A stretch of DNA of 64,000 nt from Siphlonurus alternatus (Eukaryota; Arthropoda; Insecta; Ephemeroptera; Siphlonuridae): assembly GCA_949825025.1 (NCBI GenBank), contig OX463778.1, positions 50,492,829-50,556,828 of the forward strand. Direction: 5' to 3'. The notes beneath the pieces are model-generated. The model did not search any database. It was not told where the DNA came from and saw only the letters and a program-made list of their open reading frames with translations. Both the position numbers and the translations under genes were made by a program. Of this stretch, positions 23,801 to 46,595 are shown one piece after another (position 1 is the stretch's first letter; each line of letters opens with the position of its first letter).

Positions 23801-25218
23801 GCCCACTACGTGATGAACCACATGCAGCTGGACCCTGAGGTGGGGGCTGTGGTGGTTGGCTTCGACCCCCACATCAGCTACCCCAAGATGATGAAGGCTG
23901 CCAGCTACCTCAACAATCCAGACTGTCTTTTCATCGGCACCAATACAGATGAGCGCTTCCCCATGAGCACCAGTCTTGTTGTGCCAGGTTAGTGCTAACC
24001 AACACTCTTATCAAGTCTTATGTATAACAATCATTTTATATCTGGTACAAAGCAAACAAAGCTTGGACTACAACCACACTTAAGGAAAACTGTTGTGTTT
24101 ATCATTAACTTTTAAGCTAAACCATAATCATTTTAGTCACAGTACACAATGGTACAGTAATTTTACATAAAGAAATGAAATATGGGCAGAATGAATTATT
24201 TCTCCCCACTTTTTTTCTTTATTAATTTCTTGCTTCCTCCTTCTTAGAAACTCGGAGAATGGTTTTAAATCCGTCTCACTTTGATATGCTCTAATTGTGT
24301 CATCATAATTCTCGTAGTAATGTTCTGAAATACAGGTATATGCAGCAATAATTTAGTTATGAATGTTATTGTTTTGCTTGAACCACAGTTTTGTTGCAGG
24401 CACGGGCAGCATTGTAGCTTCCATCCAAACGTGTGCGGGGCGTCCTCCCTTTGTCGTCGGCAAGCCTGAGTCTTACATCAAGGACGCCATCGTCAAGAAG
24501 CACAAGCTGGACCCTGCTCGCACTCTCATGATTGGGGACCGGTGAGTGCAGGAGAGATTTATGTTTACCAGTGGCAACTCGTGAGGTATTCTCAGATGTG
24601 GCTGCAGCTAGAGTGGCCAAACTAATTGTAAAAATTTTAAAACAATTTAGTGTATTCAAATGTTAAGTAGAATAAAGAAAAAAAAATTAATTTATCTCAA
24701 TTGCTCTGGACATTGCAGCTCAAGTTCCTACTTATGCTCATAACAAGAAAATATCCCATCAGTTCCCGCTACATTTACTATAAATGTTTAATAGTTGACA
24801 GCTCTTAATTATTATTAAAGAGAGAAAAAATAAAATTCATGACTTTTGAGCATGTAAATGAAATTGTAATAAAATTATTGTAAATTTTTTAAGTGATTTT
24901 CGTACATTTTGTACATTTTTAAACTGCCATATTTTTCTCATGTCTTTTATGAAATTCGCATGCTTCAACTACTGTACATAATACACCTGAGACACTACCC
25001 CATTTCATTCATCCCTGTCTAACACCGTGGTGCTCAGGGCCAATACGGACATCCTGCTGGGCACGCGATGTGGCTTCTCTACCCTGCTGGTGCTGACGGG
25101 AGTAACGGCTCTCTCCGAGGTGCGACTCTGGGAAAAGTCATCAAACGCAGATGACCAAGGACTTGTGCCGAACTTCTACCTTGAAAAATTAGGAGACCTT
25201 CTACCTCTGTTGCCGTAA
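20873..25218 (+). CDS. PGP: HAD phosphatase of the PGP/PDXP family (phosphoglycolate / glycerol-3-phosphate / pyridoxal phosphatase)
   Basis: Exons 20873-20966, 21805-21965, 23013-23150, 23777-23987, 24400-24541 and 25038-25218 join to 308 aa, between vertebrate PDXP (296) and PGP (321). HAD motif I is DCDGVLW with Asp29 nucleophile and Asp31 acid/base. Motif II is [10 protein letters not shown] (60-69). A C2-type cap lies between motifs II and III. Motif III Lys223 is in VVGKPES. Motif IV is GDRANTD (Asp248, Asp253), binding Mg. PGP clears phosphoglycolate and 2-phospho-L-lactate and hydrolyses glycerol-3-phosphate; PDXP dephosphorylates pyridoxal phosphate. The sequence by eye does not decide which, so the symbol is the family's best guess. 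Introns 1 and 2 hold three inverted-repeat elements. The start is the only ATG before motif I in the exon. Confidence 0.9.
21223..21360. repeat. Inverted repeat (fold-back) in PGP intron 1
   Basis: Left arm starting AGGCCTGTTCGTAAACCCTG and right arm ending in its near complement. Arms are about 58 bp with a short loop near 21290. The ends resemble those of the element at 52079-52197 (TCTGTTCG), so both may belong to one MITE family. Confidence 0.75.
22140..22374. repeat. Inverted repeat (fold-back) in PGP intron 2
   Basis: Arms of about 85 bp, beginning TTATCTTGGTAAAAG and ending in the complement, are almost identical reverse complements. The spacer of about 60 bp is not palindromic. No coding capacity. 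It lies about 50 bp from the TTAA MITE at 22424. Confidence 0.82.
22424..22780. mobile_element. TTAA-flanked palindromic MITE, copy 3
   Basis: Starts TTAAGGGTAAGGTAATGCC and ends in its complement, with TTAA intact on both sides. The two arms of about 175 bp are nearly identical reverse complements around a loop at about 22603. It is in intron 2 of the HAD phosphatase gene, in the sense-neutral way expected of a palindrome. Confidence 0.92.
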
Positions 25219-25930
25219 CTCTCTAACTTCATGCTGGCCATGATCCACTTTTTAATATGCTAAAAACTTGCATAGAAGATCAAGTTACTTTGATTCTAGT
25301 TCAATTGACTTGACTTGCTGTTTTTGTGAAATGTTAAGAAATTTAGGACATTTTTGTGTTATGAGTATAGCACAGTACAAAAATTAACTTTAGTTTGAGA
25401 TATCCTATACATCCATCCGTTACAAATTTCTATTCATTTTTAAAATGACAAAAAATTCAAACTTAGGCTGTGAAACTGCCACTTAACTTATTTGTTATTT
25501 AATTTTTATAAATATCATAGTAATACTAACAAATATAAGCAGAAATAGTAATTTCTTGAAAATCATATTGTTGCTGAAAGAATCTTTTTTTTTTTATTTC
25601 TTTTCTTAATTACAATTAGTTTGTCTAATCAATAAGTAATAAAAATTTATCCATTTTTAAACTTCAAAGTACCACTAGACATTTGAATTTGCTTAATTTT
25701 TACCACGTAACCAGTTTCTCCAGCAATTTTCAGCAGCTCAGAAACTGCTATTAATTTGAGTTTTTAAATGGAGAATCAATTCCATAAAAAGCAAAATGAA
25801 ACACGAAGATTAAAAAAATCAGAATATCTTTGCTTTTTACATCCAAACCAGCATTTAAGGATAGAATTATTCTCACTGTCAGTTACAAACGTTATTGTTA
25901 TAAGTGTTAATTGTTAAAGAATATTAATAT

Positions 25931-26618
25931 CAGGGCTATTCTCCTATAATAGAGGGTATACGCGCCACTGTCTGGCTTATGGCGCTAAATACTGAATTCT
26001 GATTGGCTTAAAAGTGGTCATTTGGAATTGCTGTGATTGGCCAAAATAAAGTTGTTGATTTTTTTCTAATTGGCTGAAATTTTAATTGTTGAAAATTTTC
26101 GAGCGATATCATTGGTTAAAGAATGTCCACTTTTCAACCAATCAGAGAGCTACAATAAAAAAACACTTTGCTTGCCCATATTTTAATTTAAAAAAAGACT
26201 TTTTACACCATAAAAATTATTTAAAAAATCATAAATGGTAGAAAATAGTGTTATAAATTGTTATATTTATTTATTTCAAAAATATTAATTATTTATACAG
26301 GGACCAAGCGCAAATTTTCAACAGTAGGAATTTGCAACTGAAAAAATCAACAAATTCTGATCAGCCAATCAGAAGCGTCCAACTTTTAATGCTTTAAAAT
26401 CAATGATTTCACTGAGTGAATGTCTCCATCGTCTCAAAAATCGTTCTTTTCACCCTTTAAAACCCCTTGGTGCATTTGGTTAAGAATGTAAATCCTCTGG
26501 AGCTTCAGAAAAAGTATCGAAAAAATCGATTTTAACATTGAGTTACGTATCCCCAACAATGAAAATGTCCACTTTTTCTGATGCGTGTATACCCGATAAC
26601 AATAGGAGAATAACCCTG
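25931..26618. mobile_element. hAT-like MITE with 8-bp target duplication
   Basis: The ends read CAGGGCTATTCTCCTAT (from 25931) and the complement of CAGGGTTATTCTCCTAT (to 26618). The direct repeat ATTAATAT flanks it at 25923-25930 and 26619-26626. An 8-bp duplication with CAGGG ends fits the hAT superfamily. At 688 bp with no open frame, it is non-autonomous. It contains at least six ATTGG/CCAAT motifs (26002, 26036, 26069, 26111, 26138, 26365). Confidence 0.9.
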
Positions 26619-29600
26619 ATTAATATTTATGCTGCTCTCTCTCTCTCTCTTTTTTTTTTTTTTTTTTTTAATATTAAGTATTAACATTTTAGATAATGCC
26701 TGCAATTAGTAAAGTATTTTTTACTTTAAAAATAAATAAATAAGAACTTGGTAAATTGAACTTTTTTGTGCTTTTTTTTTTATCACTTTTTTGTTCTGGT
26801 TTGCGTTGAAAAATGAAAAATTAATGTTTGAACTTGAACATGAGATTGAATCCTGAGTTACTTTCATGAGGAGAAAATTCTCTAGCTCTTAAATCTATTA
26901 AATTGTCTTTGCTGTGTTGATATAATAGTCAATGATGATGATGGCAAGTATAGTTATAATTATTTTACATTGTGATATTGTTTTTAAAGACAAACAGCTG
27001 AGCTGTCTTTGCGTGCATTGTTGAGTTGTTTCAAGCTTGGTGCTGGTCCTCATGCTTAAAAATACCACTTTAATTAATTTAAAGAATAAATAAATAAATT
27101 TTATAACAGTAAATGCAAGTATTTAACAATGCACAGAGTTTTAATTATTTACAGGATCTATTTGCAATTTCAAGCAATGAAAGGTGTGTTAAAAATATTT
27201 TTTTTTGATTTAATTTGCTTTCTCTGAACTTATTATTCTTCTGGCCATTGTAGATTTGTCTATGTTCAATTTGTTGGTTGTTACTGTGTTACACTGCAGA
27301 CAAACATACATTTAACCATACTGGATTTTTGTGCCTGTCTCTCTCCCTCAAAGTGTGCCAAATATTCTTTTTGTATTATTGGTAACCATGCAGTGCACCC
27401 ACCCAGAGGGCAGCACTGGTTTTTCCCATCATATCCGCCCCTCCTCCGATACCTCTGTCACGGTAGTCCAGCTATAAACACGGTTTATCTAAGTGGGCCT
27501 AAAAATCCTGCATGGTGAAGCGTCTGTTTGTCAGTGGTGTTTATTTGTTTAATGTATAAAAAATGTTAGTAAATAAAAATACATTTCACTGAATTTTATT
27601 TTCTTAATGGTACAGAAGCCTATTTATCTTCTGATAGTTTAATTTTATGAATTCATCTTCTAATTATAGCATTTATTGCCTCTAAATTGAATAGATAGAT
27701 TACTGTTACATAACACATATATAATATATACAATATATGTAACAATATATATTTCAAAATTTTTGGAAGATCTCGTTTGAGCCTGCATGCATGGTTTTTA
27801 ATTATTTGAATTTATTTTATAACAATAAAAATTAGCAAGATATAAATTTGATTATAAAAATTACTCATAAGATTAAAATGATAACTTAATTCATTTCTCT
27901 TGTTATTGGCTATATATTATAATTATATATTATTACCTGTTATAATATTCAAACTGCTTAATTTAATTGTATTAAATTTAGTTACATCAAAAGCTGTATA
28001 ATTATATATTATGTATAGGATTTGAATTTTTGTCATTCATAATAATCATACTTCATTGCAGATTTGTAATTAGATAAAAGGGGAGAAAATGACAATATTG
28101 TACTTTATATGTTTCAAGAAAAAGTTTATTTTTGTTTTATATATATAATATGGCACAAATTACAAATAAAAACTACCAACTTAAAAAAAAAAAAAGACAG
28201 AAAGATTATTTAATTCATCAATCATTTTGATGCTTTGTCTTTGAAATACAGTATTTAGCTATGTTTTTTTTATTTTAACCTCACTTCTATTGAAATAATC
28301 ATAGTTTAAGAATGCCTGAAGTACTTTTCTACATATCACAGAAATTTGTGAATTTTAAGTCTCAACTATATAGACTTAGACTTTATGAAAATTCACCAAG
28401 AAATTTCCAAACATGGTTCAAAGACTTAACTATCTTCATCAAAAATATTAAAATTTGATGCTGCTATTTACTTATCACAGAATATTTTTGGAATGAAGGT
28501 CTCAATTTTAATAGTTTTAGGCCAAATATATACAGTATAATTATTATATTGATGTCACAACAATAACAATAGAAATTTTAACTCTGAAACATATGTTTGG
28601 AATTCTTTAATTTACATTTAATATACATAAGTGCTCCCTAGCTTATACTGAGGACAATTTTATTATTAAAGGATTTCTTTTTTGTATTATAATTCATCAC
28701 AAAAATACTATGGTTTTGAGAGGAAAATATAATTTTGTTCTAAAGTCTACAACAATTGATGAGAATCATTAAAATGTCAATGTATGCATGATTGGAATGT
28801 CTTCAGTTTAATAAAATAATAATAACAAGATATTAAGGAAGAAGTAGTCAATTTTTAGCAAATAGAAATGGTTGGTGAAAAATTCAAGCCAATTTAATTT
28901 ATAGTGAACTCATCTTGGGAGGGATAATTGAATGGTAATAGAAAAAGCTTTAGCTTTCTGTCCTATACACCAACTTGGCAAGGCAGATTTCATCAATACT
29001 GTACGTGATATAAAATTGCACAGAACATCGGGCAGCCAAGTTTATTAGTAGTGATATTCTGCACAAAACATAAAAATAATTTAAACTTAATGGGCAGTGT
29101 ACTGACCAAATACTCTTTACTCTGCAAGAATCCAAGCAATGCATATAAAAACAGGATAGTGTTTTTCCAAAACACAGACAGTTAAAAAAGTGTGCTGCGG
29201 CTGATGCACACTTTTTCAACTCTAGCAGTGTTGTAATTGTTGGGCATACAAGACCTGGTATATTTTGATTTTTAACTCAAATTATATAATTATTTAGTTA
29301 CTGCACACTTTCAGCAACAATAAAAATGTTGCATTTTTTAATGTTGATTTTATGCATACATAATCATTTTATAGTTAACTAGATAATTTTGAAATTCTTG
29401 CGTTGCACTACATATTTTTTTGTTTATATAAATATTAGCAGTAAATACATATTTTCCTCTGTACCTTATTGCCCCCAGTGTCATTTATGATACGCAAGAA
29501 GTGTAAACAGGCACATCCGGGCCTCTTTGTAATAAATATAACATCACGTGGCAAGACAATAATTATAACACACCGACAATATTATATTACGGCAGTAGCA

Positions 29601-30229
29601 CATTGAACACGATCACACCATAGACAAAATTATATTAGAGGAATACAAATACAGTAAATATACATGTTTATATATTTTAATGTATTATTTTTTTTTTTAA
29701 ATTTAAATTGTCATTTTATTTTCATAAAAAATTAATGGTACTGTATTTATAATTTTATACATCTGCACATATTATGATATTGCTGAAAAAAAAAAAACAA
29801 AAAACAAAAAAAACATAAACAGTTGAAGATATTATACATAACTTATAGCAGCAAGAATGATCTGGTTTTTAACTTTTGCAGACAATGAATGCTTCATCTA
29901 CTGATAAAGCCGATTTAGTTGCATTCATGATGCATTCACTAAATCTTGTTCCACAGTTTAAAATAAAACCTACCTTTGTTACCCTTTGTATTAAACCCCA
30001 AAAACAGTCTGTTTCATAGCCATTATTTAAATAGCAACTAGTCAAATTCAATTAATTAAATTCAATAGAGCAGCTTCAATTTTATTGTAAAACTGGGTAA
30101 ATTTTAACAAAATTTTGAAAAAAGTTAAAAATATTTCTATGCTTTACTTGTTGTTGCTTAATTACGGTGGACATTTATTATTACTGGTGCTTTGTTTATT
30201 GATAAGACTTAAGAGGTATATTCACCGTC

Positions 30230-30359
30230 TCATAATTATGTAGTAATAGACAATAATGGTTAAATATTTTTTTAAAATTAGTTCCCGCACTCCAAAAAAT
30301 CTGAAAAAAAAAATGTAACCATTATTGTCTATTGCAATTATGAACCATTGTGAGGTGAT
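30230..30359. repeat. Short inverted repeat related to MITE family 2
   Basis: The outer arms contain TAATAGACAATAATGGTTA and its complement. The interior (AGTTCCCGCACTCC then AAAAAATCTGAAAAA) matches, in reverse, the interior of family-2 MITEs at 9977 and 40767. The outer ends differ from theirs. It lies in the likely 3' region of KIAA0930. Confidence 0.65.
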
Positions 30360-30969
30360 AATCATACTCCAAATTTAAGATTACGCGAGACAATGGTTTG
30401 GAAGTGACCGCATGCCTTCATAACTGTAACATACCAGCCAGCGGAAGAATTATGCCTGGTTTAGGCTTGAGTTGTACTTTAAAAAAAAAAGATACTTTCT
30501 GTTCAGGCGTAATCTAATATTTGGTACATTGTATGAGCTGCAATGCTGCAATTCAATTAAAGTTCGTGATCAGCTGATCACAAAAACAGAAAACAACCAA
30601 CATCATCTGAAAAGGTGATATTAAAACATGAGTATTACATTCACTTAACAATATTACTACAACATATTTAATAATAAATCACATAAATAAAGTACAATGC
30701 TTATAATTAAATCCATTAGAAACTGACAGCTATAGTATAGTATGTGCAAAGTCAGTATAGTTTTAAGTGCACAATAATATAAAATAATAATTAATATAAA
30801 ATAACATCACAGTAAAAAAGATACCCATTGAATAGTGATAATATTACAAAAAAGTTTATGGACTTGATCATCTTAATTCCACTGTTTGGAAAACCCCTTC
30901 AGCAATGTCTGCAATCTTGAAAGACTCGGTGGTCGCAATCGTCCCATGCTCTTGATGAGCACGACAAGT

Positions 30970-42679
<11,710 letters not shown>

Positions 42680-43966
42680 CTTTCTGCTCCAGCCAGTCTC
42701 CTCTTTTTCCACTACCCTTCTTTTACCCCCAACTTCCCCAACAACGGTATGTACAACCACCCCACTGATTGCTGATTTTCTCCTTCCCCTTATCCCCTTT
42801 GCCCTTTTCCTTTTTCCTTCTTTTTACTCTCCTCAGTCTCCTCTTTTGCCCTTTTGCGCACGCTCGGTGCTCGGTGACTCACCAGCTGATTGGGGAACCA
42901 CGCCCCCTTATCTGACAAGTGGGAATGGGTGGGACGCCAGGCTAGTTTTCTGCTATGAGTTTGATAACTCGGTTCTCCGTCCTGAACGAATAGCTGGGCC
43001 ATCAACACCTGTCTTATGTAGAGGTAGATAACATTATTAATACCGTATGCTTACCTTATCATACTCTATAGACACGATAAGGAAAAATATTTCTCGACTT
43101 CTACACTCTATGCATACAGTCAAGTATTTTTTTTTCTGTCAGTGTCTACAGTACACATTAAAACATTTAAGTTATTATTTTTTGGCGAGCTTTTGAAACA
43201 ATGGAATTCATAAGTTAATTAAAGACTATTATATGTGCATACTGTAAATACTTAAATCAAAGTATATAGGTTATAAAAAGTGATCTATTACCAAAGTAAG
43301 TGGGTTATGATGTCATATGTCTATAAGGCTAAAAGTGAAAGTGATTATATCAGATTCAGCTAGTGGTTTGCATATATGCATACTGCTGGATATACCTGCA
43401 TGTGTGCAGCAGTTAAATTAGTTACGTCATGGTTTCTCCATTTCTCATATTGTGCATATTCATTGGGCATAAGCAAATACTGTACATGTAGTTGCCGTCA
43501 ACATTTATTTCAGCACGTACAATACATATATGTATACAGTACCGTACCAGTAATTTTAAAGTACAGTATGCATTAATTATATTTTATTTATCTCTCTGCA
43601 ATTATTATAAATATGAAATGAACTCTGTGAGAATACTGCATCCACGGAGAGTATTGTAGAAGCCAATTTAAACTTCACCCATGAACTCTGTCAATTTGGT
43701 CCAATTTTAAGGTACATGAGTTAAGAAAGAGACAGACACTGCATAACTCCAGTACAATATTCTAATCTCTCTTAATTTTCTCTTTACTTCCATGCTGCAT
43801 GAGCGGAATAATTATATTATGCAGAATTGTATGACAATTAAAAATTCCTCTTCCTTTTTTTTTTTTACTGATAACACAGTCTGCACAGCCACATAAAGTT
43901 TAAAAAGGTACAAACATGCAACTAAGTCTCCGCTGTCACATGATGACGTTGCAGGTTGCTGCGAAG
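42680..43966. promoter_or_regulatory. Divergent promoter region of KIAA0930 and PLD
   Basis: The two start codons face away from each other with 1,286 bp between. 42.68-43.03 kb is GC- and CpG-richer than its surroundings, the likely promoter core. On the plus strand the 195 or so bases before the PLD start contain a splice-acceptor-like TTGCAG ending at 43954, so PLD probably has an upstream non-coding exon in this region. One candidate donor is at about 43022. The rest is AT-rich. Confidence 0.5.
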
Positions 43967-46516
43967 ATGGGCTCTGAGGCTGGCCCGACATCCTCCCCCG
44001 AGAACCTGGCTGCCCGAGGCTCCGTCGGGAACTCCCCCAGCTCTGACGAGGACGACTACATCGACAGTCCTCACGACGGAGAGCACACCGACGAGGAGGG
44101 AGAAGGACATGGTAAGGAAATTTAACTCCAGTTTACCAATTTTAAATTGAATAGCACAAAGAGTAGTTATGGTGTGAAAGTATGGGAATACCTAAAATCT
44201 TAGTTGTAGGCACTGAGTGTATTACACTCCGTTCAAAATTAAATGCCTGATTCTACTGTGCTTAATACAGTACATTATTGGTCAAATTGGATTTTTTTTA
44301 TTTTAAAAGAGTAAAAAATTATAATTAAATAAATATAGTCCAGCAAGCGAGAGTTGGACCACAGAAATGACTTGTAATTTCAGTAGGTTTTGCTTCCGGT
44401 TGCCATGGTATAATCCGCAATCGGAAGTTCCTGTATGTCATTTCTGGCAATTTTCATGGTCGAACTTTCGCTTGCTGGACTATATTATGCATACCTATTT
44501 TTACTTTTATTTTGTTCATCAGAAATATTTTTTAGCCATGATTATATAGTTTTAAATGCAAAGTTTTTAAAAGTCAACATAACATTTAATGACGTTTCTG
44601 ATTACTGTAAAAGAAAAAAAGAAAAAGAAAAAAATAAACTAATATCAGTTCGGTACAAATTAATTTTACAGTAATCTGTAACTTAAAGTATATATCCAGT
44701 ATATACGTACTGACTTTATTAATAAATTTTTTATCATGATTAAATTTAAATGTACCGTATAAACGTAGTCAAATTGAAAAATCTTAATAAAATAAAAGCA
44801 CATGAAAATGTAATTTAAAGTTTTTTAAATGAACATAAAAGTTATTTATTACTTCCTAATGTGCTACAAGGCTTTTGTATGTACAGTACATTATAGCAAA
44901 ATGCAGTGTAGTAAAAAAGCATGTTAACTTACATAGATCCATTAATCCGTGTTAAGTAACCAAAACCACAGTACAAATACATAGACTTTTAGTGTGACAG
45001 ATTTATATCCTATGTTTTAATGTTACCGTAACTAAATTAAGTGTGTAAAATTAGTAAACAACTACTTAAATGCTTCAAGTAGTATAACTAATCTTATGGC
45101 TCACTTCCAAACATAGCTCTAGTTTTAAAAATAGTTTTTCTTTCTAACTCAATATACAGGTATAAATTCAGTTTTATTTTGTTTTTGCCCGAGCAACTGA
45201 TGTGTTAGAAAGATAATGTCGATTGTGTTTTCAGATGATGTTATTATACCCTACTCATCCATCTATAAGTCACCTGTAAAACTACGTACTCCGCTCATCA
45301 GGGTGTTCATCCCCGGCAAGGAAATATCGGTGAAAGTTGTTCATTGCGAGAGAAACTCAACTACAAGATGGCAACACCCTAATCTGTGAGTTAATAAATC
45401 AGAGTTATTACTTTCAAACTTTTCTCTTGGTATAATAATTTTTCTTAACAATGTTCTATTGAAATTTAATAAATTAATTTTAATGACATGATTTAAAAAT
45501 TAAAAAAATTACTGATTTAAAAATTATTTTACAGTAGTTCTGTAGTTGTAGCTGGAATGTAACATAACATCATAAAGTATAAGTAGAGATACCGTATGTG
45601 TTTAATTTTTTAATAAGCATAACTTCAAGAAGTCATTTGCATAAGCAGACCAAGCTTTTACCATTTTTAATGTAAACTTACATTGTAAAATACCTACCCG
45701 TTTCATTTTTTGTGGATAAGACTATTAATAATTTTGTAGACATTTGGGTAACATATATATGCTATCTTTATGGTTAAAATTTAACTATTTCAAAATACAC
45801 CTGCAAGATAGGTTTTTGTTTACAACATTAAAGCTTGAAAAAAAAGCTTGCATAACAGTTGAAACCATGGTAGTTTACTTCAACACTATAATTGCAACAT
45901 TCTTAAATATTTCTTGGAATACAAATTTTAGTTTTGTTTGTGCTACAAAAATTTTAGGTTGTTGGGAGCAGGACTTTAGTAAATATGATAAAAATGACCT
46001 TGGCATGCATGACATAATTTTTTAATTTATCAAATTTTTTACTACTGAATTCTTAGAATTTATTTTTATACAGAAATAGTATGTTATAAACAATGATATG
46101 TATTTTTATGCTGGCATCCCAGGAAATGGAGTTTAAGCTAATGGTAAGTAACTAAGGGGAGGATATTTATTTTATTTTGATTTTTTTTTTAATTACCTTC
46201 CGGTATGTCTATAAACCTGCCTACTCAAGAGTAGAGTCTATAGACAGGGACAGAGAGCGGACAGGAAAGGTTGAAGTCCACACATCCTTGGGTGCCCGAT
46301 AACCCTTAGGATGAGAGGAGTAAGGTGACTGGTTGACGAGGTTACTAGGATAGCAATGGAGGCGGCTGTGGCCAGGTTCTGCCCCAGTATTCACCTGGTA
46401 GTGACGATAGGAAACCACAGAACACTAACGTCAAGGCAGATATTATATGTTATAAATGATACTCTATATGGCTGCTGTGATTAAGTTTTTTTTTAGTATT
46501 AAAATTAATAAAAGAA

Positions 46517-46595
<79 letters not shown>

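Larger units (their letters stand above)
25219..30969. other. Intergenic region between PGP and KIAA0930
   Basis: Contains the 3' UTRs of the two convergent genes; AATAAA at 25638-25643 could end the phosphatase transcript. A hAT-like MITE occupies 25931-26618. A CT/T-rich tract follows at 26634-26669. A moderately GC-rich patch at 27385-27530 reads as no protein I recognise. An inverted repeat lies at 30230-30359. The open frames near 28950-29219 and 29869-30051 have neither splice support nor recognisable domains. Confidence 0.55.

Noticed and set aside
43916..43966. Upstream ATG (43916) as the PLD start
   Set aside because: A splice-acceptor-like site ends at 43954, between this ATG and the next in-frame ATG at 43967, so the upstream one would be intronic. 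Not proven, since transcripts were not available.
46221..46418. 65-residue minus-strand frame in PLD intron 2
   Set aside because: It has no splice support and lies within an interspersed repeat ahead of an AAAT tail; probably part of a retroposon.
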